The position numbers and the translations under genes were made by a program. A DNA stretch of 13,717 bases, taken from assembly GCA_017621195.1 (NCBI GenBank), contig JAGATO010000093.1, positions 1-13,717 of the forward strand, given 5' to 3'. Under the pieces are notes generated by a model, which did no database searches, was not told the DNA's origin, and saw only the letters and a list, made by a program, of their open reading frames with translations. This document shows, piece by piece, positions 7,844-13,717 of this stretch (positions are counted from its first letter, which is position 1; every line of letters starts with the position of its first letter). This stretch comes from Bacillota bacterium. GTDB taxonomy: Bacteria; Bacillota; Clostridia; Peptostreptococcales; Anaerovoracaceae.

Positions 7844-8941
7844 ATGATTCGGGAATACGACAGAAAATTGATTTTAGAGGACGGCAGCGAGTATCTGGGT
7901 TATGGCTTTGGCGACTTCGGGGATAAGGTCTGCGAGATCGTCTTCAACACATCCATGGTGGGCTATCAGGAAGTCCTGTCCGATCCCTCCTATACGTATC
8001 AGGCGGTGGTGATGACCTATCCGCTGATCGGAAACTACGGCATGACGGAGGAGGATTACGAGACGAAGATCCCTACCATCGGCGGCATGATCGTTCACGA
8101 ATACAACGATTCCCCTTCCAATTTCCGCAGCGTGGCATCCCTGTCCGAGGTGATGGAGAAGTACCAGATCCCCGGCGTTTCCGGAATTGACACGCGGAAG
8201 CTGACTCGGTCCATCCGTGACCTGGGAAGCCGGAAGGTATTGATTACCGGTGTGAATACCACGCTGGAAGAGGGCCTGGAGATCCTGGCAAAGACGGAGA
8301 TTCCGCGGGATGCGGTGTCGAAGGTCAGCTGCAAGAAGATCTGGTACTCCCGGACGGCGCGGGAGAAGTATCACGTGGTTGCCATCGACTGCGGCATGAA
8401 GATGAACATCGTCCGGGAACTGAAGAAGCGGGGCTGCCGCGTCACCGTGGTTCCCTGGAATACGCCGGCTTCGGTCATCGAGGGGCTGCGCCCCAGCGGC
8501 GTGTTCATCTCCAACGGTCCCGGCGATCCGGCCGATGTTTCGGAGGTCATCGAGACCATCCGGCAGCTGCGGGGGAAATATCCCATGTTCGGCATCTGTC
8601 TGGGACACCAAATGATCGCTCTGGCCTACGGAGCCAAGACCTACAAGATGAAGTTCGGACACCGGGGAGGAAATCATCCGGTGAAGGACGTGGCTACGGG
8701 AAAGATCGAAACCACGTCCCAGAACCATTCCTATGCGGTGGACGCTTCCACCGTGGACGGTACCGGCCTGACGGTGACACGCATCAACCTGCTGGATGAG
8801 ACGGTGGAAGGACTGGCATGCGAAAAGGATCGGGTGTTCAGCGTCCAGTACCATCCGGAGGGCGCACCGGGGCCGGAGGACAGCGTGTTTTTGTTCGATC
8901 AGTTCGTGGAATGGATGGAACGAGAGACAAAGGAAAAATAG
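7844..8941 (+). CDS. carA: Carbamoyl-phosphate synthase small (glutaminase) subunit
   Basis: Supplies ammonia from glutamine to the CarB synthetase for arginine and pyrimidine synthesis. The CPSase small-chain N-domain is seen at 7-130 (LILEDGSEYLGYGFG, FNTSMVGYQEVLSDPSY, YPLIGNYG, SGIDTRKLTR). The amidotransferase domain (about 176-358) has SNGPGDP (223-229), nucleophile Cys252 in FGICLGHQ, GGNHPV (275-280), and His337/Glu339 in QYHPEG. At 365 residues it is complete. CGGAGGTGAGG lies just upstream of the ATG. The partner gene carB, which usually follows directly, is absent: nadE comes next after 15 bases. It must pair with a CarB encoded elsewhere. Confidence 0.96.
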   Translation: MIREYDRKLILEDGSEYLGYGFGDFGDKVCEIVFNTSMVGYQEVLSDPSYTYQAVVMTYPLIGNYGMTEEDYETKIPTIGGMIVHEYNDSPSNFRSVASLSEVMEKYQIPGVSGIDTRKLTRSIRDLGSRKVLITGVNTTLEEGLEILAKTEIPRDAVSKVSCKKIWYSRTAREKYHVVAIDCGMKMNIVRELKKRGCRVTVVPWNTPASVIEGLRPSGVFISNGPGDPADVSEVIETIRQLRGKYPMFGICLGHQMIALAYGAKTYKMKFGHRGGNHPVKDVATGKIETTSQNHSYAVDASTVDGTGLTVTRINLLDETVEGLACEKDRVFSVQYHPEGAPGPEDSVFLFDQFVEWMERETKEK

Positions 8942-8956
8942 CAAGGAGGGATTTCC

Positions 8957-9685
8957 ATGCGGGATTATAAAGTGGAATTTGAACAGCGAGTGGAATTCAT
9001 CCGCTCGGTATTGAAGAAAAGCGGCGCTACCGGCATCGTCTACGGAAACAGCGGCGGCAAGGATTCGGCGCTGGTGGGCATTCTCTGCAAGGCAGCCTGC
9101 GATGACACGGTGGGGATCATCCTGCCCTGCGGTTCCCGTCGCAACTACGAGGAGGATACGGCGGACGCCTTGACGGTGGCCAGACAGTACGATATCGAGA
9201 CGCGTCAGGTGGATCTGACACCGGTACGGGAAGCGGAGATCAGCAGCCTGACTGGCGTAGCGGAGCTGAATTCGGCGGCCCTGGCAAACATTGCGCCCCG
9301 CCTGCGCATGATCACGCTGTACGCTGTTGCCGCCGCGGAAAACCGACTGGTTGCCGGAACGGGAAACCGCAGCGAATACTACGTGGGCTATTTCACCAAG
9401 TGGGGCGATGGAGCCTGCGACTTCAATCCCATTCGGGATCTGCCGGTGACGGAGATCTACGAGTTTTTGGAATATCTGAACGCTCCTCGGGTCATCATCG
9501 AAAAGGCACCCTCGGCAGCCCTGTTCGACGGTCAGACCGATGAGAGCGAAATGGGCGTCACCTACGCCCAGCTGGATGGCTACATGGCCGGAGAGACCAT
9601 TCCGGAAGAGAAGGCACAGATCGTAAAGCGGCTTCACGACAGAAGCGAGCACAAGAGAAAAGGAATCGCCGTCTTCGGCGAATAA
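8957..9685 (+). CDS. nadE: NAD synthetase, ammonia-dependent type
   Basis: Amidates deamido-NAD to NAD with ATP. The N-terminal PP-loop is SGGKDS (32-37). GTGNRSE (134-140), TKWGDGACD (147-155), the mobile loop EKAPSAALFDGQTDE (182-196) and C-terminal HKRKG (232-236) all fit NadE. At 242 residues it has only the synthetase domain and no N-terminal nitrilase-type glutaminase, so it should use free ammonia. AAGGAGGGATTT precedes the ATG. It is the last gene of the operon, 15 bases after carA and 27 bases before the terminator stem. Its company with glutamine enzymes suggests coordinated control of nitrogen use rather than a single pathway. Confidence 0.95.
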   Translation: MRDYKVEFEQRVEFIRSVLKKSGATGIVYGNSGGKDSALVGILCKAACDDTVGIILPCGSRRNYEEDTADALTVARQYDIETRQVDLTPVREAEISSLTGVAELNSAALANIAPRLRMITLYAVAAAENRLVAGTGNRSEYYVGYFTKWGDGACDFNPIRDLPVTEIYEFLEYLNAPRVIIEKAPSAALFDGQTDESEMGVTYAQLDGYMAGETIPEEKAQIVKRLHDRSEHKRKGIAVFGE

Positions 9686-9711
9686 AGCAGCGAGAAGGAA
9701 GCAATGTGAAT

Positions 9712-9763
9712 AAAAAGCGTCGGGTGTGTTCCCTGGATCGGGAGCGGTGCCAGACGCTTTTTT
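9712..9763 (+). terminator. Operon terminator after nadE, bidirectional
   Basis: AAAAAGCGTC (9712-9721) pairs with GACGCTTTTTT (9753-9763). The 31-base interior can form its own TCCC/GGGA hairpin around 9731-9744. The T-run ends the plus-strand operon. The A-run makes it work on the minus strand too, where the stem is followed by TTTTTATT. Confidence 0.8.
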
Positions 9764-9790
9764 AGCTACGGTATTCTTTTGATATGGAAA
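9712..9790 (-). ncRNA. Candidate small RNA of about 80 bases
   Basis: A near-consensus promoter (9797-9825) on the minus strand would start transcription near 9790. The first terminator reached on that strand is the bidirectional hairpin at 9712-9763. There is no start codon with a ribosome binding site between, so the product would be a short RNA that is mostly the terminator hairpin with its inner branch. No known RNA family is recognised. The evidence is promoter plus terminator only. Confidence 0.3.
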
Positions 9791-9796
9791 AAAACC

Positions 9797-9825
9797 ATTA
9801 TAACAGTTAAAAAAGCGTTTGTCAT
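9797..9825 (-). promoter_or_regulatory. Orphan near-consensus promoter facing the nadE terminator
   Basis: On the minus strand ATGACA (9820-9825), a 17-base spacer and TATAAT (9797-9802), with TG one base before the -10 box (extended -10). This is the best -10 in the window, yet no gene lies downstream before the terminator. Confidence 0.5.
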
Positions 9826-9924
9826 AAGAAAATCAAAGACAAGGCGCGTAACGGATAGGAACCTTCCAATCGGAGGACAGGAACAGGAGTGCTGCGTCGA
9901 AAACTGTAATTTCCTGTAGATTTC

Positions 9925-9953
9925 ATTATCACATGTTTGAAATGGGAAAACAA
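9925..9953 (-). promoter_or_regulatory. Orphan promoter next to the TTCGACA array
   Basis: On the minus strand TTGTTT (9948-9953), 17 bases, then GATAAT (9925-9930) with an extended TG at 9932-9933. The predicted start is near 9918. The -35 is weak, which is usual for activator-dependent promoters, and the repeat array lies 45-71 bases upstream of the start. Confidence 0.35.
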
Positions 9954-9962
9954 GGAAAATCG

Positions 9963-9990
9963 TTCGACAAATTTCGACAAGATTCGACAA
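9963..9990 (-). promoter_or_regulatory. Three tandem Spo0A-box-like sites
   Basis: TTCGACAA occurs at 9963-9970, 9973-9980 and 9983-9990, an exact 10-base period. Read on the minus strand each contains TGTCGAA, which matches the Spo0A (0A box) consensus perfectly. Spo0A binds tandem same-direction boxes one helical turn apart. Two 6/7 matches flank the array (CGTCGAA near 9895, AGTCGAA near 10026). Binding is inferred from the motif only. Confidence 0.5.
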
Positions 9991-10081
9991 AGAAGCGAAG
10001 GACAGGGAGGGCTTTACCGCAGGGCAGTCGAATAAGAAAAAAGGCTATGTGAGACATGGATGTTGATGTAAAAGAGAGAAA

Positions 10082-10117
10082 ACAAAACGCTGTCCGCAGT
10101 AACGAACAGCGTTTTGT
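10082..10117 (-). terminator. Terminator of the SLH protein gene, bidirectional
   Basis: ACAAAACGCTGT (10082-10093) and ACAGCGTTTTGT (10106-10117) are a perfect 12-base inverted repeat with a 12-base loop. On the minus strand it lies 22 bases after the SLH gene stop and is followed by a T-rich run (TTTTCTCTC). Confidence 0.85.
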
Positions 10118-10139
10118 CATATACAGGCCTGGATAGGCT

Positions 10140-13100
10140 CTATTGCGGTGCGGGATTGGGATTCGTCAGCGTAATGGTGTAATCCTTTTTCGCGTTGTTG
10201 GTGGATACGACCGTAAAGCTGTACTGTTCGGTCTGGCCGTAATCCACGGTCACATCCGCCTCGCGGATGTGAGTGTCGGTCATTCCACCGGTGATCTCCG
10301 CCTGTGGGTCGGTGGTCTCGATGTAGATCCGGGCGGTGGTCCCGTCGGAAGAACTCAGCGTGTAGCTCATGGAGCTCTTGACGTTGGCGCCGTTCACTGT
10401 CAGCGTTTCCAGATTGGTATTGCTGCTGACGGTGAAGTTGATTTTGTAGGTGGTCTCGGTCTTTTCCGAATCGAAGACCGTAATGGTCGTGGATGCCTTT
10501 CCGGAGGATACGTCGATCGTCTTGGAATTGGAGCCGGCCACGGAGGTATTGCTGCCGTCGAAGGAGATATTTCCGCCGTCGGAAGCCTCAGCCGTGACGG
10601 TGACATTCTCTGTTCCGTTGGGCAGGGATACGTCATAGGAGGTCTTGGTTGAGCTGAAGCTGAGAGACCCGGTGCTCAGCGTGATGCTGCTCAAAAGCGC
10701 GGCAGGGATGGAGGGCTTGGCCGTGGAAACGGTCTTGCTCACCACGTCGGAGGCGCTGCCGGAACTGGGGTACAGTACGGCGTACAGAGCGTAGGACGTA
10801 TTGGAATCCAGGCCGGTAAAGGTCAGCCTTTTCTCCGTGTTGGCCGACAGCGTACCGGTGTTGACCCGGCGGCTGGCATCCACGGTAACGCCGGAGCTGT
10901 TCTGTCCCTCTTTGATCTGGGCTGCCGAAGGTTTGGAACTGCCGCTGGGCAGTAGGACGGCGTAGATCGTTCCCTTGACCGTACCGTAGACGGTAGCGGA
11001 CAGGGAGGTGTCCGTAGAGGACGTACCGGAGATGGACATGGACGTAGCGCTTCCGGCAACGGTGAAGTAGATGCTCTCCGACGGAATCTTTGTCTCATCG
11101 GACTTCTTACGGAAGGACTTGGAGTCGAAGCTCAGGTAGTAGCGGGTCCCAGCCTTCAGGTTGGAAACGGGTTCGATGGTGATCTTCGTCTTTGAACTGT
11201 TGATGGAACCGTCGAAGGATATCAGAGTACCGGAGGAACTGCCCTCCCGCAGCTCCACGTGGTCTTCGATGTAGCTGGAGGTCACGCTGGAACCGCTGTA
11301 GTTGACGATGGCCTCGTCGAAGGTGATGGTGGGGTTGACGGAGGATTTCACATCGGTGGCCTTGTACTTGGGAGAGAAGGTGACGAAGGAACCGTCGTCG
11401 TCCTCGGTGGTCCAGGTGACGCTGATGGATTCCACGACCTCACGGGAAGAGGAGTACTTCAGCGACTTGGAAGCGATGGCCAGATAATACTTGGTATCGC
11501 CTTCCAGATCATCCTCCGGCGTAATGGTGATCTTGGTCTTGGCGCTGTTGATGGTGGCGTCAAAATCCACGCTGTCGCCCTTGGAATTGGTCTGGCGCAG
11601 TATGACGATATCGTCCAGATCGCTGCTGGAAACGGTGGATCCGTCGTAGTTGATCACCTTTTCGGGGAAGGTGATGGTCAGCGTTTCGTCCACGTCCACA
11701 TCCTTGGCGCCGTCCTTGGGATAGAAGACGATGTCGCCGTCCTCGTCGTCCTCAGCCGCCGTGGTGAAGTAGGACGTGAAGGTCTCATTGGTCTCGCCGT
11801 CGGCGGTCTTGATCCGTTTCTGAGCCATGGTGATATAGTATTTCGTATCGGCATCCAGATCCTGATCGGGGATGATGGTGATCTGGGTCTTGGCGCTGTT
11901 GATGGTACCATCGAAGTCGATCTCGCTCCCAGAGGCGCTGTTCTTGCGCAGCTCCAGCAGATCGTCTACGTCGGAGCTGCCGATGGTGGAGCCGTCGTAA
12001 GCCTTGATGGCCTCGCTGAAGGTCAGCGTAATCTTCGTGCTCGTTGCGACGTCGGAAGCGCCGTTCTTCGGATTGGCCGTGATGGTCAGCTTGGCGTCCA
12101 CCAGGGCGGGCGCTTTGGTCACTTCCTTACCGGTGGTTAGGGTGGAGGGCCGCTTCTCATAGGTGATGCCGTTGGCATTGGCAGCCATGACGGAAACGGT
12201 ACCTGTTCCCTTGAAGGAAGCATTGGGGCCGCTTACGGTGGCCTTGGTCACGGTGGAGTCGGAACCGACGGACACGGTGGAATTGGTGGCAGCGGAACCG
12301 ACGGACAGGGCCGTTACCTTGGCGCCGCTGAGGGCCAGCGAAGCGTCGGAGCCGTTGATTGTAACGTCGGCGAAGGTTCCGGTCAGATCGGCAGCACCAT
12401 TTTTGGCTACGGAAACGTGTTCGAATCCGGCGTTGTACATGGTGGTTCCGGCAACGCTGGTGGTGCCCAGGCTACCGTCTCCGGAGACGGTGGTATTTTT
12501 AATGGAGGTTTCGCCCTTGGCGATGAGGGAACCGCCGTCGCCCTTCAGCTGGGCGTCGGCAACCCGGGAATTGGTGATGGTGACCGTACCGCTGCCGGAA
12601 GCGTTCAGCGTTCCCAGGACGATGCAGTTATTGATGGTGATGTCGCTCTTGGAGTTGCTGGGAACGGTGATGCCGTTGGAATAGATGGCATCCTTCAGCG
12701 TGGTGGCGCTGGATACCGATGTGGTGGACTTGATGATGGTCTCATTCTCCAGAAGCTTGCAGATGATGACCACGGCCTGGGCTCTGGTCAGCTTTCCTCT
12801 GGGATCCAGCTTTACGTTGGTTCCCGTTCCGGTTCCGCCGATGTAGCCGCTTCCCACGGCCCGGGACATGGCGTCGGTGGCCCAGGAGGCTACGGAAGAA
12901 GCGTCCTTGAACTTGGTCAGGCTGGCAGACGTATTATAGGTAGGAACCACACGGGACAGCATCACGGCAGCCTCCTGGCGGGTGATGGAAGCCGTTGGCT
13001 TGAACGTTCCGTTGTCGTAGCCGGAAGCGTAGCCTGCAGCCACCGCCTTCTGAACGGCACTGTAGTACCAGGACGTACTCTTGACGTCGGAGAAGCTGAT

Positions 13101-13385
13101 GGAGGCCGCGGCGGTGTTGCCCAGAGCGGAATTCAGCATATGGGAAAATTCCACCCGGCTCACCGGCGTATCGGGACGGAAGGTTCCGTCATCGTAACCG
13201 GAGACGATGCCCTTGTCGATGGCAGTCGTAATAAACGGTTTGGCCCAGTGGTTGGCTACATCTTTAGGCACCGAAGCCGCGTGGACTTCGAGGCTGCCGC
13301 TCCCGGCGGGAACGGTCATCGAACTCAGGATCATGGCAGCGGCACACAGGCTGCACAGCAATTTCCTCAGTTTGTGTTTCTTCAT
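10140..13385 (-). CDS. Secreted SLH-domain surface protein with beta-rich and Ig-like repeats
   Basis: A 1081-residue exported protein. A signal peptide covers about residues 1-36 (KKHKLRK, hydrophobic core, VHA-A cleavage). Three SLH domains follow at about 38-88, 95-147 and 156-213, with the typical GIVSGYDDGTFRPDTPVSRVEF pattern split over 59-80; SLH triplets anchor proteins to secondary cell-wall polymers. Residues 225-410 are short beta repeats rich in G, S, T and A (beta-helix-like). Three homologous Ig-like domains (SbsA/Big_5 type) lie at about 430-545, 549-660 and 664-777. An FN3-like module (780-890) and two cadherin-like beta-sandwich modules (895-987, 990-1077) end the protein. 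AGGGGTGA precedes the ATG. Single-gene unit with its own promoter and terminator. Probably an S-layer or S-layer-associated protein; ligand and exact role unknown. No catalytic motif seen. Confidence 0.9.
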   Translation of the reverse strand: MKKHKLRKLLCSLCAAAMILSSMTVPAGSGSLEVHAASVPKDVANHWAKPFITTAIDKGIVSGYDDGTFRPDTPVSRVEFSHMLNSALGNTAAASISFSDVKSTSWYYSAVQKAVAAGYASGYDNGTFKPTASITRQEAAVMLSRVVPTYNTSASLTKFKDASSVASWATDAMSRAVGSGYIGGTGTGTNVKLDPRGKLTRAQAVVIICKLLENETIIKSTTSVSSATTLKDAIYSNGITVPSNSKSDITINNCIVLGTLNASGSGTVTITNSRVADAQLKGDGGSLIAKGETSIKNTTVSGDGSLGTTSVAGTTMYNAGFEHVSVAKNGAADLTGTFADVTINGSDASLALSGAKVTALSVGSAATNSTVSVGSDSTVTKATVSGPNASFKGTGTVSVMAANANGITYEKRPSTLTTGKEVTKAPALVDAKLTITANPKNGASDVATSTKITLTFSEAIKAYDGSTIGSSDVDDLLELRKNSASGSEIDFDGTINSAKTQITIIPDQDLDADTKYYITMAQKRIKTADGETNETFTSYFTTAAEDDEDGDIVFYPKDGAKDVDVDETLTITFPEKVINYDGSTVSSSDLDDIVILRQTNSKGDSVDFDATINSAKTKITITPEDDLEGDTKYYLAIASKSLKYSSSREVVESISVTWTTEDDDGSFVTFSPKYKATDVKSSVNPTITFDEAIVNYSGSSVTSSYIEDHVELREGSSSGTLISFDGSINSSKTKITIEPVSNLKAGTRYYLSFDSKSFRKKSDETKIPSESIYFTVAGSATSMSISGTSSTDTSLSATVYGTVKGTIYAVLLPSGSSKPSAAQIKEGQNSSGVTVDASRRVNTGTLSANTEKRLTFTGLDSNTSYALYAVLYPSSGSASDVVSKTVSTAKPSIPAALLSSITLSTGSLSFSSTKTSYDVSLPNGTENVTVTAEASDGGNISFDGSNTSVAGSNSKTIDVSSGKASTTITVFDSEKTETTYKINFTVSSNTNLETLTVNGANVKSSMSYTLSSSDGTTARIYIETTDPQAEITGGMTDTHIREADVTVDYGQTEQYSFTVVSTNNAKKDYTITLTNPNPAPQ
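11055..12098 (-). repeat. Three tandem Ig-like modules, period about 350 bases
   Basis: The shared core INSAKTKITI..P...L...TKYY recurs in the SLH protein at about residues 495-517, 612-634 and 728-750. At DNA level the matching segments begin near 11881, 11530 and 11182, giving spacings of 351 and 348 bases. Copies 1 and 2 are closer to each other than to copy 3. Confidence 0.8.
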
Positions 13386-13457
13386 GATTTCACCCCTTTT
13401 TTTCTCTTTACGGATCAGACTCCTCAGATGAGAGATTTGTTCCGAATGTCTGAAAAT

Positions 13458-13487
13458 ATTATATCATTATTTCCATTCAGGGTTCAA
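13458..13487 (-). promoter_or_regulatory. Promoter of the SLH protein gene
   Basis: On the minus strand TTGAAC (13482-13487), an 18-base spacer and a perfect TATAAT (13458-13463) preceded by TGA (extended -10). The start is expected near 13451, giving a leader of about 65 bases. Confidence 0.65.
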
Positions 13488-13503
13488 TCGCTAATCGTGA
13501 AAT

Positions 13504-13532
13504 TTGACTTTAAAAGAGATATGCGATATAAT
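13504..13532 (+). promoter_or_regulatory. Promoter of the DUF21-like membrane protein gene
   Basis: TTGACT (13504-13509), 17 bases and TATAAT (13527-13532). It lies back to back with the SLH promoter, the two -35 boxes being 16 bases apart, so a regulator bound between them could affect both genes. Confidence 0.7.
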
Positions 13533-13575
13533 ACTTTGTCATGCTGTACGCTTTCGCATGAAACGGAGGCGGTGA

Positions 13576-13717
13576 ATGAACAGGGATTCCGCAGGTGATA
13601 CAGCGGCCGGCGGAGAGACGAAAGGAAACAGAAACTGTATGAACGACGGCGAGATACGAATAGGAATAGCCATTGTCTGTCTGATTGGAATGTCAGCCTT
13701 TTTTTCAGCCACGGAGA
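13576..13717 (+). CDS. N-terminus of a probable CNNM/DUF21 (HlyC/CorC family) membrane protein, cut by window edge
   Basis: Only 47 codons are present. After a polar stretch of about 28 residues (MNRDSAGDTAAGGETKGNRN...) comes a hydrophobic segment IGIAIVCLIGMSAFFSATE. The SAFFSATE pattern at the end of a first membrane helix is characteristic of DUF21 domains of CNNM/CorC-type proteins, which usually go on to paired CBS domains and a CorC-HlyC domain and are linked to magnesium or cobalt transport. The chosen ATG has GGAGG six bases upstream. A second in-frame ATG at codon 22 (13639), with a weaker AAAGGA site, would remove most of the unusual polar leader and is a real alternative. Family call rests on one short motif. 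Confidence 0.6.
   Translation, partial: MNRDSAGDTAAGGETKGNRNCMNDGEIRIGIAIVCLIGMSAFFSATE

Larger units (their letters stand above)
9764..10081. other. Intergenic region without a convincing protein gene
   Basis: This AT-richer stretch between two convergent terminators has only short frames without ribosome binding sites; the two longest (minus strand, 63 and 74 codons) start inside a terminator or in the repeat array. It holds two minus-strand promoter candidates and a row of three TTCGACAA repeats, listed separately. Confidence 0.6.

Noticed and set aside
7874..9652. A 592-codon minus-strand frame across carA and nadE
   Set aside because: It is antisense to two genes with complete catalytic motifs, spans two operon genes and has no ribosome binding site; similar shadows lie opposite purF and pyrG.
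9963..9990. CRISPR-like or integrase-type repeats
   Set aside because: The units are 8 bases at a 10-base period with only three copies; there is no spacer structure and no cas or integrase gene nearby.
9929..10120. Small minus-strand protein of 63 residues after the SLH gene
   Set aside because: Its start lies within the perfect terminator stem region and no ribosome binding site precedes it.
12417..13598. A 393-codon plus-strand frame opposite the SLH protein N-terminus
   Set aside because: It is the complement of the SLH domains and has no motif; it also runs through both divergent promoters.

Overview
The window looks like a stretch of chromosome from an anaerobic, Gram-positive Firmicute of the class Clostridia with moderately high GC. 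The signs are a class III glutamine synthetase, an ANTAR response regulator next to a class I glutamine synthetase, strong AGGAGG-type ribosome binding sites, and a large S-layer-homology (SLH) surface protein. I cannot place it below class level from sequence alone.

Positions 1-1743 (minus strand) hold a nitrogen-control pair: a class I glutamine synthetase (glnA) followed by the first 109 codons of an ANTAR-type regulator with a degenerate receiver domain. Positions 1744-1911 are the divergent control region. Positions 1912-9685 (plus strand) are one tightly packed six-gene run: glnN (class III glutamine synthetase), purC, pyrG, purF, carA and nadE, closed by an intrinsic terminator at about 9712-9763. 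Its common theme is glutamine and ammonia flow into nucleotides and NAD. GlnN makes glutamine; PyrG, PurF and CarA spend it through glutamine amidotransferase domains; NadE is of the ammonia-dependent type; PurC is the one step that uses aspartate instead. A good sigma-A-type promoter (TTGACA-17-TATATT) is followed at once by a 17-bp hairpin and U-rich tract in the 5' leader. This looks like an attenuator for the whole operon. A competing small hairpin there has a hexaloop with A1 and G4, the loop signature recognised by ANTAR proteins, so the adjacent regulator is a natural suspect.

Positions 9764-10081 hold no convincing protein gene. They carry three perfect TTCGACA (Spo0A-box-like) motifs at a 10-bp period, an orphan minus-strand promoter beside them, and a second, near-consensus minus-strand promoter about 80 bases from a bidirectional terminator, which together suggest one or two small RNAs.

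Positions 10082-13385 (minus strand) are a 1081-residue secreted SLH protein with three SLH repeats, a beta-rich repetitive middle, three Ig-like repeats and FN3/cadherin-like C-terminal modules. Positions 13386-13575 contain back-to-back promoters. From 13576 a plus-strand membrane protein, probably of the CNNM/DUF21 (HlyC/CorC) family, runs off the end of the window.
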